The position numbers and the translations under genes were made by a program. The notes under the pieces were generated by a model. The model was not told the DNA's origin, ran no database searches, and saw only the letters and a program-made list of their open reading frames with translations. From the NCBI RefSeq assembly GCF_016802725.1, contig NC_052671.1:326501-390500 (forward strand): DNA of 64,000 nucleotides, in the 5' to 3' direction. Position 1 is the stretch's first letter. Each line of letters starts with the position of its first letter. This stretch comes from Solenopsis invicta. Lineage: Eukaryota; Arthropoda; Insecta; Hymenoptera; Formicidae. Of this stretch, positions 36,664-47,922 are shown one piece after another.

Positions 36664-38580
36664 TTAATAGAGAAGAAGAAAGACGTATTATGACTACTAT
36701 CGACAATATAATATGGCTGTTCCATATTATTTCCGTTATTAGGTGACGTATTCTAACAATTGCTTATGCAGGAGTTATTTGTTTAGTAGTCCGCCGTTTT
36801 TTAGTGACGCTAATATACCAATACATAATCGACTGACAATTGTTCTAAGGCATTTTTACTTTTAAGCACTTTTGTAAACTTTTTCAAGGTATACTTTTAA
36901 CTTTTAATTACATGCACATACTTCCTCATTATTCTTAAACTGAAGTGTATTATCACACGAATGTACGTGCACTCGAGTGTTTTCTTGTTATTTAACTTTT
37001 TATTCGGCCGTATACATTTCGAGTTATACAAAGTTAAAACAATAACATGGAATTTTGTTAATATGACTTTTCTAAGCAAAACTTTTATATTGAAATATCT
37101 CTTCGATAAATCGATTGTCATTGTAAAGAGCGGTGTTTAGAAACATTAGAGACATTATTTTATGCCTGTTGTTCAATGTTAAACAGAGATAAAATGATAT
37201 ATTTTTAATGAAATTTCTAATGGTATTTTTAAAATTTCTTAACGCAGGAAACTTCTAAATCAGGAAAATTCTAAACAATGGAAAATTAAAAATATACAGA
37301 GTGTCCCAAAAAGCTCGGATCCCCTAGCTTTTAAGAGCGAATTCCTTGGAACATTTTAAGAAAAAAATTCTAATAGAAAAATGTCGAAGGTATAATGCTT
37401 TCCAAATTATTCGCGATTAAAGTTTACGAATTACAGAGCTGGCATTTCACGCGCTCAGGCATGGTGACATGACAAGGTACCACAAGGGTACCTTTTAACA
37501 TTGAGGTTGTCATATAAATACGCAGTGACATTTATATTAAGAAATTATTACTGTAGGAAACATATTTGTACATTACATATGCATAATTAACGTTTTCAAC
37601 AAAATATTAATTCAATAATAAAATGTTTTGATAGCAGTTGGATCCGCTGTCAAAATAAATTCATTACCATGTTCATACGATAAGAAATTTTATGGTAATA
37701 TATCGATAATATTGATAATTTATGCGATGATCGATATGAAAAAGATTGAATATAATATATTAATAAAGTAGAATTCAGACATATCAAATTATATCTATTT
37801 AACATTACGGCGTTTACATGTAATTACCGATTAACATTTTTAATAGATATTTTAATAAAATATTGTAAATATTGATACATTACCATAAAATTTCTTATCA
37901 TATAAACATGGTAATGAATTTATTTTGACAGCTGATTTTGTCGGCTATCGTAACATTTTGCATTTTGTTATTAAATTGATATTTTGTTGAAAACGTTAAT
38001 TATGCATATGTAATGTACAAATATGTTTTTTACAGTAATAATTTCTTAATATAAATGTAACTGCGTATTTATATGACAACCTCAAGGTGAAAAAGTACCT
38101 TTTTGTGGTAGCATGTCATGTCACCATACCTAAACGCGCCGTGACAACTTTTTATTGGCAAATAATTTAAAATTGTACTCTCAACATTTTTATATTTTTT
38201 AAGATCTTTTTCTTAGAATGTTCCAAGGAATCCGCTCTTAAAAGGGAATCCGAGCTTTCTGGGACACCTTGTATATTTTTGTAACACAGGGTGCTGTGTT
38301 TCTTTTAAACCAAACCAATTTTTTTAAATTATTTTTATGGATAGCCATGTTACAACCACTTTTTTTCTTCCACCGTTTATGCAGTGTATTAGATTTTTAT
38401 AAATCACGTTAGGACGTGAAAATAATGAATATTTCATTACTTTGAGTCTAGAATCTGTCAAACAACACTCTGACGAAGATGTAATCGTTTAAGTTAATCA
38501 ATAGAAAATATTCATTATAAACAAAGTTATTCAATAAAAAGAAAATTGGTGCCATATTATCCTCTTCTCCTCTATCTACT
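36664..38580. mobile_element. Composite element: older TIR element carrying a foldback insertion
   Basis: The right end GTGCCATATTATCCTCTTC then TCCTCTA is the inverse of the GAGGAGAAGAGGG ends seen at 18533 and 60390. The left end (AGAGAAGAAG... TATTATGACTACT) is more diverged. Internally it aligns with 18530-19150 (inverted) and 50377-50835 (same direction). It is interrupted at 37297-38271 by the foldback element listed separately. Confidence 0.7.
37297..38271. mobile_element. Foldback element, 975 bp, nested insertion
   Basis: Almost the whole element is one long inverted repeat. Left arm about 37297-37735 begins CAGAGTGTCCCAAAAAGCTC. Right arm about 37830-38271 has the reverse complement CAAGGTGTCCCAGAAAGCTC. 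Arms of roughly 440 bases surround a spacer of about 100. TATA flanks both sides, where the empty copy at 18.8 kb has a single TATATA, so the insertion duplicated TA. No coding capacity seen. TA targeting suggests it is mobilised by Tc1/mariner-type machinery. Confidence 0.85.
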
Positions 38581-38918
38581 TAGTTTTTGCGAAATTTTAG
38601 TAAAATTTTCCCATTAAGAATGATCTGATAATTAAATAATATGAAAATAAATAATAATCATAGAACATAAGTACGATATGTATAATACGGAATGTATTGT
38701 TCTGGGCAGGAAGTTTGATTTTGGTCAGGAATAAAACTGTTCGCTTCTCCAAGTGAAAAGAGAAACGACTAAAAATGATTATTCGTTCATTCTTTATTTC
38801 CTCTTGATCCTTTCCTTTTTTGATTTGTATTCTAACGATCAGTCAAGGTATTTTTTTTTAATTTATAGATAATTTGATTTCTATTTAATTTCGCAATTTC
38901 TCGATTTGCATTTATCTG

Positions 38919-38956
38919 TGGCGCGGCGCGGTGCGGCGCGGTGCGGCGCGGCGCGT
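38919..38956. repeat. GC-only decamer minisatellite
   Basis: GTGCGGCGCG and close variants repeated three to four times in the DRC11 promoter region, 140 bases before the start codon. Confidence 0.85.
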
Positions 38957-38978
38957 TGTCGCCAGTCGCGTGAATTGC

Positions 38979-38991
38979 GTTGCTAGGTAAC
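38979..38991 (+). promoter_or_regulatory. RFX X-box in the DRC11 promoter
   Basis: GTTGCTAGGTAAC matches the RFX consensus RYYNYY, 1-3 spacer, RRNRAC at every position (GTTGCT, A, GGTAAC). It is about 102 bases upstream of the ATG at 39093, the usual distance for X-boxes of ciliary genes. The target gene encodes a motile-cilium axonemal protein, so the match is biologically coherent. Confidence 0.75.
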
Positions 38992-39092
38992 CGATAATCG
39001 TTTAATGTCGATTATCCGACAATAGCCAGCAACTGACGTAACAATATAACAAGTAGTTAAAATAACAAGTGGACTCGATTTTGAAAAGAAGA

Positions 39093-42000
39093 ATGTCGAG
39101 CGCGACGTACGACGAAATTTGGAGAATTGGCCAAACGTTGCTGGCGGAAACGATTCAAACGGACACGGTGCTTCAGGGTGCGAAAGCACAAAAGGATCGT
39201 AGAAAGGCCCACGACGTTGTTTCGGCATTGTACGTGAGATACATTCTCGCGTGTAACAAACTCGAGCGATGCTACGATCAAGCGATACAGCCTCAGAAGC
39301 GCCTGCTGATGAAACGATTGTTGGACGCGAGTCTCGGCAGAGTGTTGGAGTTGAAACACGAGCTAGTCGATATCGATCTCTCGGAGCACAGCTATTACGA
39401 CGACGCGCTGATCGAGTGCGGCGTAACGCCGCAAGAAGCCGAGATCCGGATACCTAGCTACTATAGACGCGATCGAATCGCGGAGATCGAAAAGAGACGG
39501 AAATTCATAGAGGATACTCTCCGAAATACGGGCGCGCTTCACGAGATCGCAGTGCCCACCAAAATTACCGAGTCTCAGGCTATACGGCTCATTCAGGTGC
39601 GAGCGTTTCGAGCTTTAAGTCAAATTTCAAGTAATATTGATCTTTATTATTTAAAAGACACACAGTATCGATATATCGCTTTTCTATTTTCTCCAAAAGA
39701 TTCTCTAAGCGTAAGCTGCACGTAAACTTTAATGCTTCTCAGGCACACGAACGAGCGAGACAAGGTAGACTGCGGTATCAATTTATGAAAGAAGTTCGCG
39801 AAATGAAGGAAAGATCGACTATCAAACCAGAAATGGAAGAAAAGGATGAAGCCAACGAAAAGCTGGCAGCACTGAAAATTCAGAAAGTATGGAAGGGATA
39901 TATCACTAGGTGTTATATAGGCAAGAGACGCCTCGAGGAAATGTTACTTATAGGTAAGAAACAGTCGCGACGTCATTTTCCAGTTGATTTTTCCGCTCGA
40001 AAAATAAAATTACTCTAAATTTATATCCATGCAAAAGAACACTTTTATTGTAGTAACTAAAAATTTAGCTAGATATAGATCAGAAAATAATTTTATGTGA
40101 GATTGCGTTCGAGCGTGCAATGATCCTGCTGAAAAGAATTTTGACATTCTAGTAGCCATCTCAAACGTTCGATAGCATAATTATTACTTTCAGGTCTGTG
40201 TACGTCGGCAAAATTGTCCTTTCCATGCAGTTGTGATAAATTTAGTGAAATCCCCTCCTTGGTTCGCGCCGCGCGCCGCGCGCCGCGCGCCGTCTCCTTT
40301 GAAAACAAGATTAGTTAAATAAATTCTAAAAATTTTATCTCATACTTTTCACATTTCATGAGCAATACTTAAGAAAAAAATTCTGCTTTTGCATTTTTGT
40401 CACATGAATAAATGTTGCAACAGAAATGTTTCTAAAATCTATCATATTAAATATATTGCAGTAAATTTTTAAATTAGTCTTTTTTTTAAGTTTCTAAATT
40501 AGACAAATTTTCTGCTTGAATTAATAATCAATCAACTCTTTCAATATTGTAATATTTCTACAAGATTTCAAATGCAAGAACCCCAGACATTGTCTTTCTG
40601 CTACTCCAGGAGACATCTGTGAAAAAATTCTAGACACACTTCGAAACCTTACCGAAATGTTCCATTTCTGAGACATGTATGAAAAATTTTGGTGCTGTGT
40701 GGCCATGCTGCCACACTTACGGCAACGTGTGGCATTTTCACTACGCTCTACAAAAGCATATTAGCATTTATCGTCTGTTTCTCTCTATTTAGTCTCTGCT
40801 AATACTTGTCCGCATCGAAAGAGGCGAGAAACAACTCGGTTGCGTTTCACTGCGTTTCACCGCGTTTCACTCGATATATATACATACATATATATATCAA
40901 GGTATCAATTTTTTCTCAAGGAATGTTGCAGCCTAGTCAAGTGATCTCGGAGAGTGCCAGGCAAGCGGAAAGACTGAAACAGCAGAGATACGAAAAGCAG
41001 TTAGATTTCCAGCGTCAATACGAATACTTGATTGTAGAAGCCACGGAAAGAATTCGCAAGGAGAGAAGCGCTATTATGGAAGAAAACATAAGAAATGAAA
41101 TTCGTAATTGGATCGACACTTATTTTCAACAAACCGGAAAGATACCTGATTTGCCGTCCGCTGAAAGCGGAGGTTCGCGAATGATTTTCAGTAGACAGGT
41201 AATAAAGGAGGCTTTCCAGCAACGGAAACACAGTCATACGACTCTAAATTTTCAGTACCTTCTCAGAAAAGATTACTAATAAACAAGGTTAAAAATATTC
41301 TTTATTTACTTACCTAGAACAACACAAATGCGCACTATACGCGCGCCATTTATATTTAATTTCATGTTTACATATAACTAAATATAAATAATACAAATTT
41401 TAAAACTTAATTATACATTTATGATTAAGAATCATAGAGTTCACGACGACAAATGACAGCTTATGTTCTTGATGACAGTATGCCTTGATGCCATTATGAA
41501 TAAATAGAAATAGAATATGAGTTAATTTATTATTAAATGCCTATAAAATTAGTATTAATAAATAGAATACATTAATATCACATTCTTGTAATTGATACCC
41601 AATGTATAACTTTTTTATGTCCTTTATATAACAAAATCTATACAAAATATAAAATTTAAACATGTTATAATTATTTTTTTTATAATTATTTAATATACAT
41701 TAACGTTTATACCTAGCACGATTGTGCTAGGTAAAAAAAGATATACGAGTCATCAACTTCCAAGCACACGAGATTATCATACATCAATAACTTCTGAATC
41801 GATCTAAATACTAAGGTATTAATTCATTTTATCGTTTTATCAAATGAATGCGTTTTTTAAGCAAAAAACAGACCGAATTAAGTTGTACACCCAGTATTTT
41901 TCAATCCATGTCCGGTTGACGTATTTTTTAAATCAATGTTCGGTTGACATATTTTTTTAAATCAACGTCCGGTTGACTTTTTTTGATTTTTTTCAATACT

Positions 42001-45000
42001 TATTCAAAGTATTGTCCATCGCTAACCACTACTTTTTCCCAACTTTCTGGTAATTTATGGATTTCGTCGCGGAAGAAACGTTCATCTTTTGAAGCCAAGA
42101 ATGAATCGAACCAATTTTTGATACCCTGTTCTGAAGTGAAACGTATTCCAGTCAAAGCGTTTCGCGTCGATCGAAACAAATGGTAGTCGAAAGGGGCAAG
42201 ATCTGGACTATACGAGTATATACGGCGGGCAGTGATCCAGAACTTCTTATCCGCTATTTTCCAAAGAGTTTTTAACCGGAACAGCAACATGAGACCGAAT
42301 GTTGTCATGGTGAAAGATTATGGACTCGTGTCTGGTCGCATATTCTGGACGTTTTTCGGCTATAGCTCGCGATTATTGAGCGATTATTGATTTCACTTAT
42401 AATCAGATTATTTGTAATAATCACTGCAGCGCACTATTTTTAAGTTAGTTATAAATGATTTACATTAGCTTATAGTAGTTGAACTATCCACAGTGACTTA
42501 AAAAATGTGTCCAATAATTTTAAGCCAAGAAAATAATGTCATATCCGTAATCTCATTGCAATAATCATTCCTATATAGTTTAACTATTCATAAAATAATT
42601 ATCACTATATATTAATTTTGTAATTAGAGCACGCAAAGTAAGAACACTGCAGGGACAACTAACTGACATACATTACACATTTTTCTTCATATTTTAATTA
42701 TTTACAGAAATTTTGTAAAATTAAAAACTTTGAAATTAAAAATATATATATCTCAATCTCTATACAATTAATATTAATACATTTACAATCCGACGTGAGG
42801 TATTTGGACCTATATAAAGTAGAACAACAAATACACATAAAATAAAAAAAAAGAAAACAAATTTTATTATGTAAAATTATATATTCATATATATTTGAAT
42901 TTTTGGGCCCTATAATAATCACTACATCATTACAAAAGTGATTATTGACTTTCAATCTCAACGAACAGACAATCTTTTTTAAAGATTTCTTTTTTAATGT
43001 TTATTTTCCATTAATTTTACATTGTAAAAATACTAATTTTTTTATATTAATTATTTTATATTAATTCTTTATTTAAGATAATGATTTAGGAAAAACTATG
43101 CATTTAATGTTTATTTAATACTTACGACGAAAGGAACAGAGGTGTCCCCCTCCGATTTTAACGAGTCTTTAATATGTTGTAATATAGACAAAGATAAAAG
43201 ACACGTATTTTTTTTATACGTGCCAATACTCACTTTTAGAGGGTGAAACATCCTTTTGAAGAAAATCAATTTTTTTTTCTTTCGAAGCGTATATAGTCGA
43301 AATTATAAAAGATAAAGTAAAATGTTCAAATTAAAAGTTAAATGGCTTGGTTAAAAGTCACATCTGTCTTTTTCACTAAAGCATTTAATTGCACTTACCT
43401 TTTGTATTACAGGGAACCGAAAGTACCGTGAGCAAGTCCACAGCGGTATCATCGAAGGAATCAAAGAAATCAAAACACTCAAAATCAAAGAAAGACAGCG
43501 AAACGGAGCAATCGGAGGACGAGACGGATCTAGGATTCAAATCTGCTCCCTCTAACTTTCTATCGGAATTAATTCACGCGAATCAAGAGTATCAGGATAT
43601 TTGGAAGGACAAGGACGAATCGATGAACCTGGCGCAGTTGCCTTATCGCGATATGATAGAAGCGGAGAAGACGAAGGAAATCGAGGACGAAGTCAGAGTG
43701 ATTGTGGATCAAGCGATGAGAGGTAATTGCTTTTAATCTAAAATGCTTCTTTCATTCCTTCCTGTGTCTCGTTGGAAAATTACATATTTACATAATTCTG
43801 CTATTCTATACTTGCTATTATATGTATACCTAAAAATTTATGCAACATTCGGTGTAGTTTAAATATTCGTGCTATTGTTACCACTGGTTAAAAATGGCAA
43901 GAAATTATATTATATTAAATATATACAAAAAGATACGTGCTGCAAGTATTGTTCTGCTGAGATTACATTGAGATTATCGACGCGAGTTACTCGACGCCCG
44001 TCAGTTGACAACTGACAATAATGTGACATATGATATTACGATTAGGCGACATAGAGGCTCTTCAGCTCGCATTAGACAGAGACAAAGGTTTTAAAGGAAA
44101 ACGTGCGAAGAAACCTCAGAAGCGAGTTCGCAGAAGTGGAAAGAAAAATAAGAGGAAGAAGGAGAAAGATCTAACACCCGATAGAACGACAGAGTCTCTT
44201 TTCGAGGAGCTTCTCACGCAAGGAATTATTAAGCTTTATCCCGAGGTTTCTCTAGATGAGTTCAAGGGTGAAAAGTCTTTCGCGAATCACGATCTTTGTG
44301 AAAAGAGAAAAGAGAAAGATCCACTTCCGACACTCGGTATATTTAAATATATAGCAATTATAGCAATATAATGTTATTTCATTTCAATTAAACGTCTCTC
44401 AATGTCTCTCAAATCGGGCCATCTTTCGTAATATACATATAATTAAATCGTGTTAGGCGATATAAGGCAGTTAATCGCCGAATATTGTATACTTCCGCTG
44501 GGTAATCCAAATCTGAGAGAACTCACACCTCTCGTGAGATCAGTTCTGATAGCTGGTCCGCGCGGCAGTGGCAAAAAATTTTTGGTGAACGCGATCTGTA
44601 CGGAACTCGGAGCTACGCTCTTCGACGTAACGCCAGCAAATATCGCTGGCAAGTATCCCGGTAAATCTGGTTTGATTATGCTCGTTCATCTAATATCGAA
44701 GGTTCGTATCAAAGCGATATATGTACATGTACTACTGTGTCCAAAAAGTAAGGTGACATTGCATTTTAAATCTCCCGCGCGCACGGATTTGGAAGAATAA
44801 AATTTTTTTTTAGGTTGGTAGGACTGTCTTTGACATCCAAGAGAAGTAACACGTCAAAATATCCATTAGTGTTTGAGATACGCATTGTTTTGTGAGCTGC
44901 TAAAAGTGAATTTCTCGTTTTTTGCCGTCACACACTGCGCTGATTATTCGTGATTTTTTAACCAAAAACTCGACTAATATCGTTCCACAACCACCGTATT

Positions 45001-46537
45001 CACCTGATTTGGCTCCATGCGACTTCTGGCTATTCAGCAAACTCAAGCGGCCGCTCCGGGGACACCGTTTCGCTGCGAAGAAGGAGCTAAAGGCCATTCC
45101 TGAAATCGATTATTACAACTGTTTCGAAGATTGGAAAATCCGTTGGAATAAGTGTATTATATCAGGGGGGGATTACTTTGAAGGGGACGAAATTGATTTG
45201 CAAGAATAAATAAAGAATTTTCGAAATAAATGCAACGTCACCTTACTTTATGGACACAGTAGTATAATACGATTCCCTGATAATATGAGTCCCAAACTTG
45301 AAGAAACAGATAAATTTTTCATACCGAAGAGGCAACGGATTTCAACCATGTCGCAACAAACTGATTGATCAGCATTTTAACACCGATTGGATCGCACAAA
45401 TAATATAAAAATACAGGCACATTGCTATCTGGCTAGAATATTGATATTCTACTTGAACATTTATCTCTCTAATGAGTCGATTGTAGAATATTGCATACAC
45501 ACACACATTTCAAGTATAAATTTTCTCCTATCGAAGGTATCACGATTACTGCAGCCATCGGTGATCTTCATGGACGATGCGGAAAAACCGTTTGTTAAGA
45601 AAGTTGCGAAAACGGATAAGACCGATCCGAAACGTTTGAGAAAAGATTTACCAAAACTGGTGAAAAGTATCACCGGTGAAGACAGAGTTTTGTTTATCGG
45701 AACATCTAACAAGCCTTGGGAAGGCGACCCGAAACTCTTATATCAGACTTATGACAAAGTGATATACATTCCTCGACCAGATTACGGCACTGTGTCTCTT
45801 ATATGGAAAGATTTACTCTACAAAGTAAGTTGCATCTTTAAACACTTTTGTTTGTAAATTCATATTTCACCAATTGCTGCTTTAAGCAGCTTTAATTCAA
45901 AGGTTTTCATCTCCATTAATTAATTGATAGATATATTAATATCATATATTAATCATTCGATAAAAACTACATGCCCATTCTTCATTTATTATACTAATTT
46001 ATTTTTATGTTTACATTTGACAAATGTATCTTGCTTTTAGTATTCGGGTATTAGCCGACAATTTGATACGTCGGCTATGGCCAAAGCGTGCGACGGTTTT
46101 ACGATAGGATCTATTTTAGCAGCGATTAACGAGGTTGATAAATTCAATTACAAATATCAACGTTATCATACACATCATATGCGTACATTATTATCTTTAA
46201 TTTAACGTTTCCTTTGTACATATGATAATTCAGGTAATGACTACGAAACGTATGGTACAATTACGAATTCATCCTTTAACACATGCGGAATTGGTGAATA
46301 CATTGAGTTTCAAAGATCCAGTGTATCGCGAAGAGGAAGATTCGTTTATAGGTTTGTAATAATGCGCAGCGAATGCTAGACTTAATTTTAGCAGGCTTAC
46401 ATTTGAAATTTTATGTTTCAGCCTGGTATTCCAAGACACCAACGTGTCGACGAAAGCAAAGAGCTTTGGAATTGGAACTAGAAAAGTTGAATGAAGCAAA
46501 CGAGTCACAAAAAAAGAAAAAAGGCGGAAAAAAGTAG
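39093..46537 (+). CDS. Dynein regulatory complex protein 11 (IQ and AAA domain protein, IQCA1)
   Basis: Axonemal nexin-dynein regulatory complex subunit of motile cilia and sperm flagella. Ten exons: 39093-39596, 39743-39953, 40921-41198, 43413-43722, 44046-44336, 44457-44701, 45537-45824, 46041-46133, 46234-46351, 46422-46537. They total 817 residues, close to the vertebrate protein. The start is MSSATYDEIW; an in-frame GTG at 39069 is not credible in a eukaryote. An IQ motif IQKVWKGYITR lies near residue 217. A Lys/Ser-rich linker (exon 4) precedes APSNFLSELI. An AAA-like domain begins with GDIRQLIAEYCILPLG. Its P-loop is GPRGSGKK (about 564-571), with Lys in place of the usual Ser/Thr, and the Walker B-like stretch is VIFMDDAEK. 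Domain end motifs are VIYIPRPDYG and AWYSKTPT. A mariner derivative sits in intron 6 and a mariner relic in intron 3, both outside exons. AATAAA follows at 46636. Confidence 0.93.
39954..40920 (+). other. DRC11 intron 2
   Basis: No exon seen. It holds a GC-only GCGCGCC repeat (about 40265-40292). A minus-strand open frame across it was rejected as a gene. Confidence 0.6.
41711..41732. repeat. Short perfect hairpin in DRC11 intron 3
   Basis: ACCTAGCAC and GTGCTAGGT pair perfectly around a four-base GATT loop. It is isolated, with no known function. Confidence 0.6.
41903..41995. repeat. Three tandem units of about 30 bp
   Basis: The motif GTCCGGTTGAC followed by a T-rich tail and AAATCAA repeats three times with small changes. 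It abuts the 3' end of the mariner relic and may be an expanded element terminus. Confidence 0.7.
41984..42380 (-). pseudogene. Mariner transposase relic in DRC11 intron 3
   Basis: On the minus strand a first fragment reads IIFHHDNIRSHVA, the second catalytic-Asp motif of mariner transposases. After a frame change a second fragment reads YSPDLAPFDYHLF, the third catalytic-Asp motif, and continues to a C-terminus SWEKVVVSDGQYFE. The YHLF type with this C-terminus resembles the mauritiana group. The N-terminus is missing and the frame is broken, so it is dead. Confidence 0.85.
44732..45262 (+). mobile_element. Mariner deletion derivative, 531 bp, in DRC11 intron 6
   Basis: The ends CTACTGTGTCC and GGACACAGTAG are inverted repeats of about 28-35 bases, flanked by TA on both sides (44730-44731 and 45263-45264). 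Inside, 44922-45209 encodes the C-terminal part of a mariner transposase with PPYSPDLAPCDFWLF. The DNA-binding N-terminus and the first two catalytic Asp are gone, and a short stretch between GHRFAAKKE and LKAIPE also seems shortened. The element lies in the same direction as the host gene and makes up most of the 835-base intron. It could move only if a full-length copy elsewhere supplied transposase. Confidence 0.9.
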
Positions 46538-46635
46538 AACTGTCCGATATAAAAGAATCCTATTTTATACCATACGTTATCGATGACTCCGAAGACGAGA
46601 GAATATTTCTTATAAGAATTAGCGAGATAAATATA

Positions 46636-46641
46636 AATAAA
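46636..46641 (+). terminator. Poly(A) signal of DRC11
   Basis: AATAAA about 100 bases after the stop codon. Confidence 0.65.
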
Positions 46642-47286
46642 AAATTTCAGCATGCTATTTTTCTTTCTTTCTAATCTTGCTTATATAACTTGTAGTTTTT
46701 TTGTCTAAAATAATAAAATTAATTAACAACTTTATTCGAAAAATTTTATTGGACATAATGTAACAATGAGAAAAGAAATTAACATGTAGATAATGATGAA
46801 AGAAAAAAATAATGCGAATAATTCAATAATGAATAATACAAATAATAAATAATAGTCAATAATATGAATAATAAATAATGCAAATAATGATCGAGTAATG
46901 AGCTAGAATATAATAGATGATAGTCAACAATATGAATAATGCAAATAATGAATAACGCGAATAATAAATAATAGTCAATAATATGAATAACAAATAAAAC
47001 AAATAACGAATAAAATTTTATTTAAATAATCATCTAAATAAAAAATTATTTAAAAAATAACAAATCATACTCAACTCTGCACTGAAAGAACAAAATCATT
47101 TTGGAACTATAATTTGATAATTCTGATTCTACAATTTAAGTATCTGCTATTTGTTTTGCAAAGTAATAGCAACCAAAGTAGTACTACATATTAAAAAAAC
47201 AAAAAATGTAATTATTGCAAGAATTTTTGTGCACTATTAATAATTAATAGCAAAATAACGACTCAACTGCATTACACAGCTGTATA

Positions 47287-47428
47287 CTCTCTAAATTCTT
47301 TGGAGTGTAATCCCACTCTAAAAGTGTGAAAATCCTGCCAATCTTGATAAAAAGTGGCAGGATTTTCACACTTTTAGAGTGGAATTCCACTCTTTTAGAT
47401 GAAATTCCATTCCAAAAATTTTAGAGAA
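47287..47428. mobile_element. Palindromic MITE with perfect central hairpin
   Basis: Central arms 47312-47340 and 47355-47383 (starting CCCACTCTAAAAGTGTG) pair almost perfectly around a 14-base loop. Weaker complementarity continues outward to TCTCTAAA on the left and TTTAGAGA on the right. Confidence 0.7.
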
Positions 47429-47594
47429 AGTACATAGACTTCATACATATTCTTATATGACAATAACATTTTTCCACGTTTCACTGCTTAATAAAGCATA
47501 ATGCCTTAATAACTAATTAATTATTTATTACGAGACACTTTTTGCATCAACAATATATTTTCTGTTGAAACTATTTCAAGTGGGTAGTATAGAC

Positions 47595-47597
<3 letters not shown>

Positions 47598-47643
<46 letters not shown>
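47598..47643. repeat. (GA)n microsatellite
   Basis: About 22 GA units that run directly into the GAAT repeats of the LINE tail. Confidence 0.95.
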
Positions 47644-47649
<6 letters not shown>

Positions 47650-47780
47650 TGAATGAATGAATAGGCGTTTATTACTGTCCTAGGGCAAGCCCTCTAAGGA
47701 CAGGCAGATACATAGCAAGAACAGATAAAGAAGAAAAGTGTCGACTTAAGACTAAATTATAAACATTAAAAAAAAAAAAA
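47643..47780 (-). mobile_element. 3' end of a non-LTR retrotransposon (LINE), truncated
   Basis: Read on the minus strand, GCCCTAGGACAGTAATAAAC leads into CGCCTATTCATTCATTC. This is an AATAAA-like signal followed by ATTC tandem repeats, typical of a LINE 3' terminus of the jockey/R1-like kind. The upstream limit in the A-rich stretch is uncertain. No reverse-transcriptase coding remains. Confidence 0.55.
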
Positions 47781-47879
47781 TAAAAAAAAATAAAAAAAAA
47801 CATAAAAATAAAAAAAAACTAAAGTAGAATAACGATGCATAGAATACAGATAAAGTATCGCAATAACAAAAGTAAAGAT

Positions 47880-47881
<2 letters not shown>

Positions 47882-47918
<37 letters not shown>
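47882..47918. repeat. (GA)n microsatellite
   Basis: About 18 GA units. Confidence 0.95.

Positions 47919-47922
<4 letters not shown>

Noticed and set aside
39069..39092. Upstream start for DRC11
   Set aside because: The codon at 39069 is GTG, not used for normal nuclear initiation. The first ATG in frame is 39093 and agrees with the family start.
40093..40308. 71-residue minus-strand frame in DRC11 intron 2
   Set aside because: It lacks a recognisable domain and begins in a GC-only repeat. It might be a transposon scrap but I could not support that.
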